This document shows positions 42,017 to 51,325 of a stretch of 64,000 nucleotides of DNA, one piece after another. How positions within the stretch are numbered: the first letter of the stretch is position 1; each line of letters starts with the position of its first letter. The position numbers and the translations under genes were made by a program. The stretch spans positions 62,001-126,000 of the forward strand of contig JACKAV010000004.1 in NCBI GenBank assembly GCA_020634895.1, in the 5' to 3' direction. Source of the DNA: Anaerolineales bacterium (lineage in GTDB: Bacteria; Chloroflexota; Anaerolineae; Anaerolineales; Villigracilaceae). The notes beneath the pieces are model-generated. The model did no database searches. It was given only the letters and a program-made list of their open reading frames with translations, and was not told the DNA's origin.

Positions 42017-44719
42017 TTATCCGGTGTTGCGCAGCCCCGCCGCGATGCCATTGATGGTCAACGCCATGATCTCGCGCAGAGGCTTGGCTTCGTCTGAGTC
42101 GAGATCGGGTAAAGCGCGGAGACGCCGAAGGACATCGACTTGAATGTAGTTCAACGGGTCAACATAGGGATTACGGAGTTGAACCGCCTGCTGGGTCGTT
42201 GCCTCCAATTCAAGAAGTGCTTCATGCCTGCTGACCTTTAAGACCAGTTCGCGAGTCCGCTCGTATTCGGAGCGGATGGAGTTGAATATTTCGTCCGCCA
42301 GTTTTTTATCGGGAACCAGGTCCACATACAAGGCGGAGATGTCCATGTCTGCTTTGAGCAGGGAAATCTCCGAGTTGTTCAACAAGGTTCGGAAGAAGAG
42401 CCAGCCGTCGTACATTTCCTGAAGAAGCGGAACGTCATCCACTGCGACGAGACCCGTGCCGAGGCTGTACCAGCTTGGCAGGTTGAAGCGGCTCTGCATC
42501 CACGAGAAGACCCACGGAATCGCGCGAATCTGATTCACAGCACCCGACTTGGCGCGCGATGCAGGACGCGACCCGATATGCAACCGCTTGATCTCATCCA
42601 ACGGCGTGGCTGATTCCCAGAATTGAATAAAGCCGGGAGTTTCGTACACCAGCGACCGATATGCGCGGAAGCCCGCCTGCGATATCGTTTCCATCGTCTG
42701 CCGCCATTTGCCTGGGACGGGTTCCTCTTTATGCGGCGCAGAAGCGAGCATGACCGCGCTTGCGATCTGCTCAAGGTGACGATGCGCCAGCCCTGGGTTT
42801 GCATACCGTGAAGCGATGATCTCACCCTGTTCGGTCACGCGGAAGCGACCATTGATACTGCCGCGCGGCTGTGCGCGGATGGCGTTGTTGGCAGGTCCGC
42901 CGCCGCGAGCGATCGTCCCACCGCGCCCGTGGAAGATGGTCAGCTTGATATTATGTTTGGCGGCAACTTTTGTGATCTCCTCCTGCGCCTGATACAAAGA
43001 CCAGTTCGCCATCACATAGCCGCCGTCCTTGTTGCTGTCTGAATAGCCGATCATGACCATTTGTTTATTGCCAAGAGCCTCCACATGCCCGCGATAAAAA
43101 TCGGATGTAAAGAGTTCTTCGAGGATGACAGGCGCATCCTTCAGATCTTGTATCGACTCAAACAGCGGAGTGATATGCGGAAGTTTTTTACAGCCTCCCC
43201 ATTTGGCGAGCAAAAGGACTGTCAGCACATCGGCGGCGGCGTGTGTCATCGAGATGACGATGGGACCCAGCAGTTCATCGCCATAAAGCTCGCTCGTCCG
43301 CCCGATCAACTGGAACAACGCCCATGTCTCAGCCGCCGCTGACGTCACACCGGGGTGGCGAGACAAACTCGGCGCAGGTTCATTCAGCAAACGCACCAGC
43401 AGTTCGGTCCGTTCGTCGTCGGGCATGGTCTCGAAATTGGATTCAATGTTGAGCGCCCGCAGGATCTCGCTCAACGCCGCATTGAAACGACTGGAGTCTT
43501 CGCGGATGTCCAACCGGGCAGCATACAGCCCGAATATTTCCACCTTATGAAAAACCGTCCGCAGTTCGTCGCGCACAAGACTCTTCGGCAAGGCGGAAGC
43601 GATGATATTTAACGGCTCGAGCAATTGGGCAATATCGAGGCGCGAGTGATGCGTATGTGTTCCGAGCAGATGTCCCTTCATGTCATCGCGCGACGCCTCG
43701 GCAAGATCGTTGGCAAGCAGCGAAAGCACAAGGCGATACGGTTCATTGGAATACCGCTGTTCGATATACGCCACATGCTCAGGGAAGGGACGACGCTTTT
43801 CGATCCAGTCAAGCAGTTCGGGCGGCGGCGGGATGCGGCTCGAGCTCACGCTGAGATGGCGTCCCAGTTCGTGAAATTCGCGGCGCATATTTTCCACTGC
43901 AAGTCCACGATGGAGGCGCAGAGTTTCGGCGGTGATATCCGATTTGACGAAGGGATTCCCGTCCCTGTCGCCGCCGATCCAAGACGCCAGTTTGAGCCAG
44001 CCGCGCGGAGCTTTCACATCGGGGTAATGTTTTTCGAGCGCGTTCTCGAGATCACGATACAGCACAGGCAGCGTATTCCAAAAGAAGGCATCGACAAAAT
44101 ACAAGCCGGTGCGCACTTCGTCGGTGACGGTCAGTTTTTCGGCGCGGGTGCGGTCCGTCAGCCACAGTTCGGAGATGACCGCGTGCAGCGCATTTTCGGC
44201 GATCCGCTTCTCGTATGGATAAAGCCTGGTCTGGTTGATCAGGTTGAGGAGAGTCGTGACGCGCTCCGTCTTCGAGAGGATGGTGCGGCGTCGGGCTTCG
44301 GTCGGGTGTGCGGTCAGGACCAGTTCGATGGCGAGGCTGTCCATCAAAGCGGACATCTCGCTCGAGGTGACGCCCTGCTTTTTGAGGATCGCGATCGCCT
44401 CGCCAATGGACTCGTGGTCTGGTTCGGGGAACAATTCGTTCTCACGCTGACGGAGCAGCTGCACGCGGTGATCTTCCTCGGCAAGATTCACGAGGTCGAA
44501 ATAGGATGTAAACGCGGCGGCGATGACACGCGCGTCATCGTTCGTTAACGCTGAGATGTGCTGCTGTAATTGTTTCGTGGCATCCTTGTCCCCGCTTCTG
44601 CGCGCCTTGGCAAGCGCACGGATCTTTTCTTCAGTGTTAAAGAGTTCCTGCGATTCAAGTTCCGTGATGACCTTGCCAAGCAAATTACCCAACAGGTGAA
44701 TGTTCTGTGAAATATCCAT
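42017..44719 (-). CDS. ppc: Phosphoenolpyruvate carboxylase
   Basis: Carboxylates PEP to oxaloacetate, replenishing the TCA cycle. 900 residues. VLTAHPTEARRRTIL carries the catalytic His; GSWIGGDRDGNPFV-type sequence appears as ASWIGGDRDGNPFV; IGYSDSNKDGGYVMANWSLYQAQ and FHGRGGTIARGGGPANNAI are the C-terminal active-site motifs. The protein ends in NTG, as in the family (C-terminal Gly). A TATAAA box at 44727-44732 lies 7 bases before the ATG: another probable leaderless gene. Confidence 0.97.
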   Translation of the reverse strand: MDISQNIHLLGNLLGKVITELESQELFNTEEKIRALAKARRSGDKDATKQLQQHISALTNDDARVIAAAFTSYFDLVNLAEEDHRVQLLRQRENELFPEPDHESIGEAIAILKKQGVTSSEMSALMDSLAIELVLTAHPTEARRRTILSKTERVTTLLNLINQTRLYPYEKRIAENALHAVISELWLTDRTRAEKLTVTDEVRTGLYFVDAFFWNTLPVLYRDLENALEKHYPDVKAPRGWLKLASWIGGDRDGNPFVKSDITAETLRLHRGLAVENMRREFHELGRHLSVSSSRIPPPPELLDWIEKRRPFPEHVAYIEQRYSNEPYRLVLSLLANDLAEASRDDMKGHLLGTHTHHSRLDIAQLLEPLNIIASALPKSLVRDELRTVFHKVEIFGLYAARLDIREDSSRFNAALSEILRALNIESNFETMPDDERTELLVRLLNEPAPSLSRHPGVTSAAAETWALFQLIGRTSELYGDELLGPIVISMTHAAADVLTVLLLAKWGGCKKLPHITPLFESIQDLKDAPVILEELFTSDFYRGHVEALGNKQMVMIGYSDSNKDGGYVMANWSLYQAQEEITKVAAKHNIKLTIFHGRGGTIARGGGPANNAIRAQPRGSINGRFRVTEQGEIIASRYANPGLAHRHLEQIASAVMLASAPHKEEPVPGKWRQTMETISQAGFRAYRSLVYETPGFIQFWESATPLDEIKRLHIGSRPASRAKSGAVNQIRAIPWVFSWMQSRFNLPSWYSLGTGLVAVDDVPLLQEMYDGWLFFRTLLNNSEISLLKADMDISALYVDLVPDKKLADEIFNSIRSEYERTRELVLKVSRHEALLELEATTQQAVQLRNPYVDPLNYIQVDVLRRLRALPDLDSDEAKPLREIMALTINGIAAGLRNTG

Positions 44720-44753
44720 AATATATTTTATAACAAAGATTCACATGCAATAG

Positions 44754-44784
44754 GATTCTCCCCGCTTTGCTCGTTGAAATGACA
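44754..44784 (-). repeat. Partial copy of the TGTCATTTC dispersed repeat
   Basis: On the minus strand it reads TGTCATTTCAACGAGCAAAG..GAGAATC, like the TGTCATTTCGAG..AGAAATC element at 51687-51724. Confidence 0.5.
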
Positions 44785-44805
44785 AGAAATTGCGAATCAA
44801 ATGAT

Positions 44806-44835
44806 TTGCGAATAAACGCCAAAAGCCCCTATAAT
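44806..44835 (+). promoter_or_regulatory. Promoter giving a leaderless transcript
   Basis: TTGCGA (44806-44811), 18-base spacer, TATAAT (44830-44835); the ATG at 44843 follows by 7 bases and no ribosome site is present. Confidence 0.65.
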
Positions 44836-44842
44836 CATTTAT

Positions 44843-45643
44843 ATGGAAGAAAAGATGATTTCTTTGGATCAACCGCTCGCCCGCGGGCGTACAGCGGATA
44901 TATTCGAATGGGATGACGGTCGTGTACTAAAACTTTTCCATGACTGGTTCTCTTTGGAAAACATCGAGTACGAATTCAAGATGGCACGAGCCGTCCATGA
45001 GAGCGGAGTCAAATCACCAAACGTGTTGGAATTGGTCAAAGTACAGGGGCGCAATGGACTGGTCTACGAACGCGTGCGCGGAGATGCCATGACGAAACAG
45101 GCACAACAAAAGCCGTGGATGGTCTTTCGATACGCGCGTGAACTTGCCAAACTACATGCACAAATGCACGAATGTGTCTCCGATGCGAATATCCCCAAAC
45201 AACGCGAGAAATTGAAACATAAACTCCAGAATGCGAATGCCCTGCCTGTTCTATCGAAAGTATCGCTGTTGAAATTACTGGAAGATATGCCCGATGGGGA
45301 CAAAGTATGCCACGGGGATTTTCATCCCGACAATGTTTTGCTGACCGAGTCAGACTCCACCATCATCGACTGGATCGATTCATCAAGCGGCAATCCGCTC
45401 GCCGATGTGGCACGGACAAGTATCATTCTGCTCGGGGCGGCGAATTCACAAATCCCAAACTTGATGATGAAAATATTTGTACGCGTCTTCCACTCTGCGT
45501 ATTTGCGCGCGTATTTTCGCCTCAAACCCGGCGGTTATGACGAATACCGGCGCTGGCTGCCCATTGTGGCGGGAGCGCGTTTAAGTGAAAATATCCCTGA
45601 ATTGGAAACTTGGCTGATTGAACAGGCTGAAAAGAAATCGTGA
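44843..45643 (+). CDS. Aminoglycoside-phosphotransferase-family kinase
   Basis: 266 residues of the APH/choline-kinase fold: RGRTADIFEWDDGRVLKLF is the nucleotide loop and Lys, CHGDFHPDNVLL the catalytic loop, and TIIDWIDSSSGNP the metal-binding Asp. The natural substrate is unknown; no sign that it confers drug resistance. It is followed 21 bases later by a DinB protein, likely the same operon. Confidence 0.85.
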   Translation: MEEKMISLDQPLARGRTADIFEWDDGRVLKLFHDWFSLENIEYEFKMARAVHESGVKSPNVLELVKVQGRNGLVYERVRGDAMTKQAQQKPWMVFRYARELAKLHAQMHECVSDANIPKQREKLKHKLQNANALPVLSKVSLLKLLEDMPDGDKVCHGDFHPDNVLLTESDSTIIDWIDSSSGNPLADVARTSIILLGAANSQIPNLMMKIFVRVFHSAYLRAYFRLKPGGYDEYRRWLPIVAGARLSENIPELETWLIEQAEKKS

Positions 45644-45664
45644 AAAGAAAAGGATGAACGGAAA

Positions 45665-46120
45665 ATGCAAACCTATTTTGCCGACTACCTGAGCCTTCTA
45701 CAGGATTGCCACAAGGACATTCAAAAGGCGTTGGACGGACTTCCCTCCGCCGCGCTGGATTGGGTCCCCGGCACAGACACGAACTCGATCGGTGTGCTGG
45801 TATTTCACCTCACCGGCGCGGAGCGCTTCTGGATCGGCGATGTGGCGATGCAGGAATCTTCCGAACGTGACCGCAACGCTGAGTTCAAAGTTCAAGGCAT
45901 TGATGTGGATGTATTAAAGAAACGCCTCGATGACACCTTTGCCTACGCAACCCGGGTGCTCGAAACATTAACGCTCGCGGATTTGGAATCCATGCGTACC
46001 CACCCCGGCAATGGACGCGAATTCACAGTCGCATGGTCCCTGCTCCATGCGCTTGAACACGCCTCGCTACATCTGGGTCAGATCCAGTTAACGCGTCAAT
46101 TATGGGAACAATCATTGTAG
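45665..46120 (+). CDS. DinB-family metalloprotein
   Basis: 151 residues of a four-helix bundle: YLSLLQDCHKDIQKALDGLP, IGVLVFHLTGAERFWIGDVA and LLHALEHASLHLGQIQLTRQL. His in FHL, and HALEHASLH give the three-His metal site seen in DinB/YfiT proteins, which use bacillithiol, mycothiol or glutathione as cofactor in some species. The substrate is unknown. Confidence 0.85.
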   Translation: MQTYFADYLSLLQDCHKDIQKALDGLPSAALDWVPGTDTNSIGVLVFHLTGAERFWIGDVAMQESSERDRNAEFKVQGIDVDVLKKRLDDTFAYATRVLETLTLADLESMRTHPGNGREFTVAWSLLHALEHASLHLGQIQLTRQLWEQSL

Positions 46121-46171
46121 ATTCTACGGTTGGGCATTTGTTTCCGCTTTTTTGACCAGAGCAAAATAAAA

Positions 46172-46207
46172 TTTGGTCAGACCAAACCGAAGTTTGCCCT
46201 GACCAAA
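46172..46207. repeat. Hairpin in the gap after the DinB gene
   Basis: TTTGGTCAG and CTGACCAAA, 9-bp perfect inverted arms 18 bases apart. It may terminate the APH-DinB transcript, but no T-tract follows. Confidence 0.45.
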
Positions 46208-46233
46208 CTCGAAAATGTCCAGCTGGAAATTGC

Positions 46234-46366
46234 TTAGAGAGTGTTTCTGAGTCTCATCTTTGTACACGGATTTCACGGAAAACGCGGACAAAAGCAGGTC
46301 TTTTTTACGGTCTTTCCGCGAATACCAGTGAAATCCGTGTTGTCCGTGTCCCAAAAGCCTTTAACA
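46234..46366. repeat. Dispersed intergenic repeat, copy B
   Basis: Shares AGTGTTTCT, ATCTTTGTACACGGA, ACGGAAAACGCGGACAAAA and GTGTCCCAAAA in order with 24861-25000. It is non-coding. Confidence 0.6.
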
Positions 46367-46407
46367 TAGGCGCAGAAGGTGCATTTCTTGGTGTGCCGTT
46401 TTTGGGG

Positions 46408-46974
46408 CTATTTTCTTTTTACACTAACCAAAGAGTTATATTCATCAAACGTCAGCTCGTATTCGCCTGTTCCGTCATTCAAGGGAAAACCATCTATGGT
46501 TAGAGGCATATCGTAGGTGTCAAAACTGATAAGTTCCACCGATAATCGCACTGTGTTATTGGAGATAAAAGTCAGATTTTTAAGATTTCTGTGCTCATAA
46601 CATCCGTTAGTTTTACAAAGCAGATATTCATGATAGTTTGAGCCGTCAATATTTGTAATGTATACGCCTGACATCCCCACACCTATTATTATGCGATTAT
46701 CCGGAGATATTTTAGCGTCGTCAATGGCTTCCTCCATTACCTGGTATTTATGTCCATTGGTCACATAATAAACAGTGGTATCGCCATTAAAAGGTTTGTC
46801 TATAATTAATTGACCGTCTTGATTATTGGCTTCTGTGCTAATACTGCTGATAGATTGGGGATTTTTCTGATTTTGAAATAGTGCAGGCAGGCTTTGATTG
46901 CCGGTAATAAAGCTAAAAATTCCAATAATGCTGGCGATGAGTCCAATTGCTGTACCAATCTGTTTTTTGTTCAT
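46408..46974 (-). CDS. AT-rich hypothetical membrane-anchored protein
   Basis: 188 residues: an N-terminal helix IGTAIGLIASIIGIFSFITG anchors an otherwise soluble domain. VYYVTNGHKYQVMEEAIDDAKISPDNRIIIGVGMSGVYITNIDG suggests beta structure. No family is recognised. Codons are strongly AT-rich (many ATA, TTT, AAT), unlike every neighbour, so recent acquisition by transfer is likely. It is flanked on one side by copy B of a dispersed repeat and on the other by a 22-bp palindrome array. Confidence 0.7.
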   Translation of the reverse strand: MNKKQIGTAIGLIASIIGIFSFITGNQSLPALFQNQKNPQSISSISTEANNQDGQLIIDKPFNGDTTVYYVTNGHKYQVMEEAIDDAKISPDNRIIIGVGMSGVYITNIDGSNYHEYLLCKTNGCYEHRNLKNLTFISNNTVRLSVELISFDTYDMPLTIDGFPLNDGTGEYELTFDEYNSLVSVKRK

Positions 46975-47222
46975 GGATCATTGATCTTTCTTCTGCAAAG
47001 ATGGCACGCTTTCAGGGCACGCCGGTAATATAATTTTTATCACCAGCGGCTCAACAGCGGGCGTGAACTGCGATCTAACCGAGTTTGGGTACAAGCACCA
47101 GCTAAAATGTATCTCTCAGAGGATAAGAACTTTCTTAGGACGGCAAAATTATACAATCATTTAAATAGCTTATAAGAGAAATAAGATTTCCCCAAAACGG
47201 AGTTAACCAATCTGAATACGTA

Positions 47223-47317
47223 TATCAATCCTCTCTAGACAGGATTCCAAACGAGTCTAGACACGATTTAAAACCTCTCTAGAGAGGATTAAGAACCAGT
47301 CTAGAGAGGTTTTTGAT
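47223..47317. repeat. Array of four 22-bp palindromic repeats
   Basis: The core TCTAGA recurs at 47234, 47256, 47278 and 47300, exactly 22 bases apart. Copy 3 is a perfect palindrome, CCTCTCTAGAGAGG; the others vary by 1-4 bases. The surrounding region 46975-47346 has no gene. Confidence 0.85.
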
Positions 47318-47346
47318 GTAGTTTTGTATAGTCGGTATTCTTGTAG

Positions 47347-49299
47347 TTAGACCTTTTCCCGATTGAATTGCGTCTCATATAACTGGGCGTATAAGCCGTT
47401 CAAAGCCAGTAATTCGTTATGCGTTCCTCTTTCTACAATTTGACCCCGATCCATAACCAAAATTAAATCAGCCGCGAGGATCGTAGATAAACGGTGAGCG
47501 ATCACGATTGACGTGCGTCCCGCCATGACGCGTTTCAACGCATCCTGAATCAACGCTTCGGATTCGCTGTCGAGTGAGCTTGTGGCTTCATCCAAAACCA
47601 GAATGCGCGGGTCTTTCAGGATCACGCGCGCGAGGGCAATGCGCTGTTTCTCACCGCCGCTGAGTCTATATCCGCGCTCGCCAACGATGGTGTCATAGCC
47701 ATCGGGCAGGTCCATGATGAAGTTATGGATGTTGGCAGCCTTCGCCGCAGCCTCGATCTCGTCCTGCGTGGCATCGGGCTTGGCATAGGTCAGGTTCGTG
47801 CGGATGCTGTCGTGGAAGAGATACGTCTCCTGCGTGACCATCCCAATCGATTGCGAAAGCGAATCGAGCGTAACGTCTTTCAGGTCGTGACCGTCGATGA
47901 AAATGCTTCCCTCGCTCGGGTCGTACAGGCGCGGGATGAGATACGTCACTGTGGTTTTGCCTGCGCCGGAGGGACCAACAAGCGCGATCAACTGACCGGG
48001 ACGCGCGATAAAGGAGATTCCGCTCAGGGCGATGTCTCTGGCTTGAGAGGTGGAATCAACTTCGGCGGAGTCTGATGCGGCTCTCTCCACCCGACGCTTG
48101 ATCATCGAAGCGTCGCCGTTTCCTCCGCTGAAAACGGCAGTCACGTTTTCCATCTTGCCGTAACGTTTTACATCCTTGAGCAAAATGGACTCGTCCACTT
48201 TGTAGTTGAAGGTGACATCCCTGAATTCAAGTTCGCCATCGACGCTGCGAAGTTCAAAGGCGTTCTCTTTTTCGATGATGTCCTGCGGCAGGTCGATGAC
48301 TTCAAAAACACGTTCGAAGCTGACCATCGACGTGGAAAAATCGACAGGCGCGCTGGCAAGTCCCTGCAGCGAGCCGTAAAGCTGACCGAGATACGAACCG
48401 AAGGCGACGATGGTACCGATGGTGAACACATCGGTGATGACGTAATAACCGCCCAAGCCGTACACCAGCGCGGTTCCCACCGCAGTGACCAAGCCGAAGA
48501 TGACAAAGAACGACGAACCAATGACCGCGCGCCGAATGCCAATATCACGGACGTTCGCGGCGCGTTCGCGAAAACGTTTTTCTTCTTCGCGTGTGCGCCC
48601 GAAAAGTTTGACCAATAACGCGCCGCCGATGTTAAGAGTCTCGTTCATATGCGCGTTCATCTGTGCGTTCATATCCATCCCCTGACGGGCAATGTCGCGC
48701 AGGACGCGTCCGAGTCGTTGGGCAGTGATGATGAACAGCGGCAGGATGATGACACTGATGAGAGTCAGGCGCCATTCAAGTGTGATCATCACACTGAGCA
48801 GGGCGATGGTCTCGACCAGGTTGGTGACGATATTGACAATGGTATTGCTGATGGCGTTCTGCGCGCCGACCACATCGTTGTTGAGGCGGGACATCAATTC
48901 GCCGGTTTTGGTATTGGTGAAAAAACGCAGCGACATCCGCTGCAACCGCGAGAAGAGCGACGAACGCAGGTCGAAGATGACTCCCTCGCCAACGGTCGAG
49001 TTGAGCCGCCGCTGGAGGACGCTGATGACGCCGTTGAGCGCGGGAATGAAAAGCAGCGCCAGTCCCAACCAAATGAGCCGATGGACATCCTTGGCGGGCA
49101 GCACCACGTCGATCATGTTACGGAAGATGAGCGGCGTCAACAGCGACAAACCCGTGCTGAGCAGAATGGTCACAAGCATGCCTGCGATCTGTCCCCAATA
49201 CGGTCTGGCGTAATTCAACACCCGCAATAAAAGTTCACGCGTCACCTTGGGCTTTTCGTCGCCCTGACGCATCGACATCCACAAACCATGTGCATGCAT
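47347..49299 (-). CDS. ABC transporter, fused permease and ATPase (exporter type)
   Basis: 650 residues. The start ATG 49299 has AGGAG 8 bases upstream. Residues 20-330 hold six transmembrane helices. The ATPase part has Walker A GPSGAGKTTV, Q-loop, signature LSGGEKQRIALAR, Walker B ILVLDEATSSLD and H-loop AHRLST. An extra segment of roughly 45 residues (RYGKMENVTAVFSGGNGDAS and on) interrupts the strands before Walker A, absent from typical MsbA/LmrA-type exporters. It should work as a homodimer; the substrate is unknown. Confidence 0.92.
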   Translation of the reverse strand: MHAHGLWMSMRQGDEKPKVTRELLLRVLNYARPYWGQIAGMLVTILLSTGLSLLTPLIFRNMIDVVLPAKDVHRLIWLGLALLFIPALNGVISVLQRRLNSTVGEGVIFDLRSSLFSRLQRMSLRFFTNTKTGELMSRLNNDVVGAQNAISNTIVNIVTNLVETIALLSVMITLEWRLTLISVIILPLFIITAQRLGRVLRDIARQGMDMNAQMNAHMNETLNIGGALLVKLFGRTREEEKRFRERAANVRDIGIRRAVIGSSFFVIFGLVTAVGTALVYGLGGYYVITDVFTIGTIVAFGSYLGQLYGSLQGLASAPVDFSTSMVSFERVFEVIDLPQDIIEKENAFELRSVDGELEFRDVTFNYKVDESILLKDVKRYGKMENVTAVFSGGNGDASMIKRRVERAASDSAEVDSTSQARDIALSGISFIARPGQLIALVGPSGAGKTTVTYLIPRLYDPSEGSIFIDGHDLKDVTLDSLSQSIGMVTQETYLFHDSIRTNLTYAKPDATQDEIEAAAKAANIHNFIMDLPDGYDTIVGERGYRLSGGEKQRIALARVILKDPRILVLDEATSSLDSESEALIQDALKRVMAGRTSIVIAHRLSTILAADLILVMDRGQIVERGTHNELLALNGLYAQLYETQFNREKV

Positions 49300-49461
49300 A
49301 AAGTAGTCTCCTGATTGAGTAGTTGGTTGGTTATCTTATCTATAAACTATACAACTATAAAACCACCGAACCAAACGGGCAACTGGACGAAGGTAGAGGT
49401 TAACGAAAGTATGATGAATTAATGTAGGTATTTTGCAAGGACACGGCATCTTCCGCAAAGC

Positions 49462-49467
49462 TATAAT
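49462..49467 (+). promoter_or_regulatory. -10 box before the carbonic anhydrase gene
   Basis: TATAAT, with about 30 bases to the ATG and an AAAGGAG ribosome site. The -35 region is not convincing. Confidence 0.5.
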
Positions 49468-49496
49468 CGCCCCATTAAATCGCCAAAGGAGAATTC

Positions 49497-50276
49497 ATGA
49501 AAGCCTATCGTTTTATGTTCGTCGTTCTTTTCGCCCTTGCTGTTACCGCCTGCGCGCCGGCAGCTACAGAGCAAGCCTCCCATGAAGGCAGCCCTCCGCA
49601 TTGGACGTATGAAGGTGAGGAAGGTCCTGCGCATTGGGGTGACCTCGACGCTTCCTACGCCGCATGCGGGACCGGGAAGAGTCAATCGCCCATCGACGTG
49701 TCCACACCCGCCGAAGAGGATCTGACCAATATCGCATTCCATTACCAGCCAAGTGAAGTGAACATCCTCAATAATGGACATACTGTTCAGGTCAACTACG
49801 ATGCCGGCAGTTACATCGAATTGGACGGCGTGCGGTATGACGTTGCCCAGTTCCACTTCCACGCACCCAGCGAACACGCTGTGGACGGAAAATTATTCGC
49901 CGCTGAAATTCACATTGTCCACAAGAGCGCGGACGGCGCGCTGGCAGTCGTCGGCATTTTGTTGGATGAAGGTGCGCAGAACGATGCCTTCCAGCCGTTC
50001 ATTGACAACCTTCCCACAGAGGCAAGCGATGTCAAGGACGCCGGTGTTACGATCAACGCCGCCGACCTGCTCCCCGCAGTGCAAACGACCTACCGCTACA
50101 GCGGTTCACTGACCACACCGCCCTGCACTGAAGGAGTCAACTGGCTGGTGATGACCACCCCCGTTCAGCTTTCTGCAGACCAGTTGAGTGCGCTTGAATC
50201 CCTTTTCGAGGGCGGGAACAATCGTCCCGTTCAGCCTTTGAACGACCGCACTTTGGTGGAGGACAACACGCCGTAA
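49497..50276 (+). CDS. Alpha-type carbonic anhydrase lipoprotein
   Basis: Interconverts CO2 and bicarbonate outside the cytoplasmic membrane. 259 residues. The signal peptide FVVLFALAVTAC ends in a lipobox (VTAC), so it is probably lipid-anchored. WGDLDASYAACGTGKSQSPIDV, FHFHAPSEH (two Zn ligands) and EIHIVHK (third His) are alpha-family hallmarks, as is YRYSGSLTTPPCTEGVNWLV. AAAGGAG precedes the ATG. Confidence 0.95.
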   Translation: MKAYRFMFVVLFALAVTACAPAATEQASHEGSPPHWTYEGEEGPAHWGDLDASYAACGTGKSQSPIDVSTPAEEDLTNIAFHYQPSEVNILNNGHTVQVNYDAGSYIELDGVRYDVAQFHFHAPSEHAVDGKLFAAEIHIVHKSADGALAVVGILLDEGAQNDAFQPFIDNLPTEASDVKDAGVTINAADLLPAVQTTYRYSGSLTTPPCTEGVNWLVMTTPVQLSADQLSALESLFEGGNNRPVQPLNDRTLVEDNTP

Positions 50277-50287
50277 TCGAAGATGTG

Positions 50288-50326
50288 AGATGACTGTCAC
50301 CGTAGAGGTGGCAGTCATCTTTTTTA
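50288..50326 (+). terminator. Intrinsic terminator after carbonic anhydrase
   Basis: AGATGACTGTCACC/GGTGGCAGTCATCT (one mismatch), loop GTAGA, followed by T6. Confidence 0.9.
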
Positions 50327-50344
50327 AGCATAATTAGCGGGGGA

Positions 50345-50350
50345 TATAAT
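50345..50350 (+). promoter_or_regulatory. -10 box before the Thr/Pro-rich lipoprotein gene
   Basis: TATAAT, 14 bases before the ATG at 50365 and with no ribosome site, so the leader would be only about 7 bases. Confidence 0.4.
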
Positions 50351-50364
50351 TCAATCACAACAAT

Positions 50365-51303
50365 ATGTTTTCCCGCCCGCATTTTTTTTGGATACTACTG
50401 ATCGGTACATGGATGTCCGCCTGTATCTCTCTGCCATTCATGGCGACTCCTACACCGACTCTTCCGCCTCCGACCGCCACGCCAACGCGGACTCCGCGCC
50501 CCACGCCCACATCCACGCTGACGCCGAGTCCCACTCCCGTGTTCGCAACCTACCCGTGGAAGCACGTCTGGTTTGAGTATTCGGTGTCGAGTCCGCCTGA
50601 GGTGACGAGTCAATTCGGGCTGGCGGAAGAGCCGCTACTCGTCATCTACACGGACGGGTTGCTGATCACCACCCGCACAAAGGATTCCAAGATCCGCTCC
50701 AGAGTCCTGAGCACAAATGAAGTCTGTCAGTTCATCGATAGGCTGGACCTGCTTGGCTTCTTCGAATTGGAACCGTCGAACCCGACGGACGAGACAAATC
50801 CGATATATGATTTCGGCGATAACTATCAAGCTGTGGACGAAGGCAATACAGTTTTCCTAAACCTGGATCGCAATACCCCAAAAAGTCTTTCGTTCTTTGA
50901 ACCTTATAAAAAATATCTGGCGCGCCCCATGCGCAAGATCACGGAATTTTTGGATGCGTACAACCCCGGCTGGTTGAATATATATGAACCCGACCGCCTG
51001 ATCCTCTTTGTGAAAACGGGCAGGGATGCATCGGTCAGTGAACGGGTCAAGGCGCAGGCATGGACAAACGATACGTTGAATCTCAGCGATCTTGCGAATG
51101 TTCCTTATACGTTTCTCGAAGGCGCACAATCCGCGGACGTTTACGCGCAGATCGCCAAGAATGAAGCCGGTATCTTTCTGGAAGATGATGTCGAATATAC
51201 TGTGACCGTCCGATTGCTTTACCCGCACGAGATCGTGAACGTGGGTTCGGTGCCCCTTGCCACACCCACCGACTCGCTCCTGCCGGTCAATTGCAACCCA
51301 TAA
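50365..51303 (+). CDS. Thr/Pro-rich lipoprotein
   Basis: 312 residues. MFSRPHFFWILLIGTWMSAC is a signal peptide with lipobox MSAC. A linker of about 35 residues made of TPT/TPS repeats (from TPTPTLPPPTATPTRTP) spaces the domain from the membrane. The rest, starting YPWKHVWFEYSVSSPPEV, has no recognised fold. Linkers like this are common in Chloroflexota surface proteins. Confidence 0.75.
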   Translation: MFSRPHFFWILLIGTWMSACISLPFMATPTPTLPPPTATPTRTPRPTPTSTLTPSPTPVFATYPWKHVWFEYSVSSPPEVTSQFGLAEEPLLVIYTDGLLITTRTKDSKIRSRVLSTNEVCQFIDRLDLLGFFELEPSNPTDETNPIYDFGDNYQAVDEGNTVFLNLDRNTPKSLSFFEPYKKYLARPMRKITEFLDAYNPGWLNIYEPDRLILFVKTGRDASVSERVKAQAWTNDTLNLSDLANVPYTFLEGAQSADVYAQIAKNEAGIFLEDDVEYTVTVRLLYPHEIVNVGSVPLATPTDSLLPVNCNP

Positions 51304-51325
51304 ATCCATTTGTCCAAAGGAAAAC

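Noticed and set aside
43625..44548. 307-codon open frame opposite ppc
   Set aside because: Antisense shadow of a well-supported gene with all PEP-carboxylase motifs; no promoter or ribosome site.
44843..45643. Aminoglycoside resistance gene
   Set aside because: The fold is APH-like but this large family mostly acts on metabolites; no resistance-specific motif or mobile context is seen.
47223..47317. CRISPR-like array
   Set aside because: Units are 22 bp, palindromic and directly adjoining with no unique spacers; no cas genes are present. Reported instead as a palindrome array.
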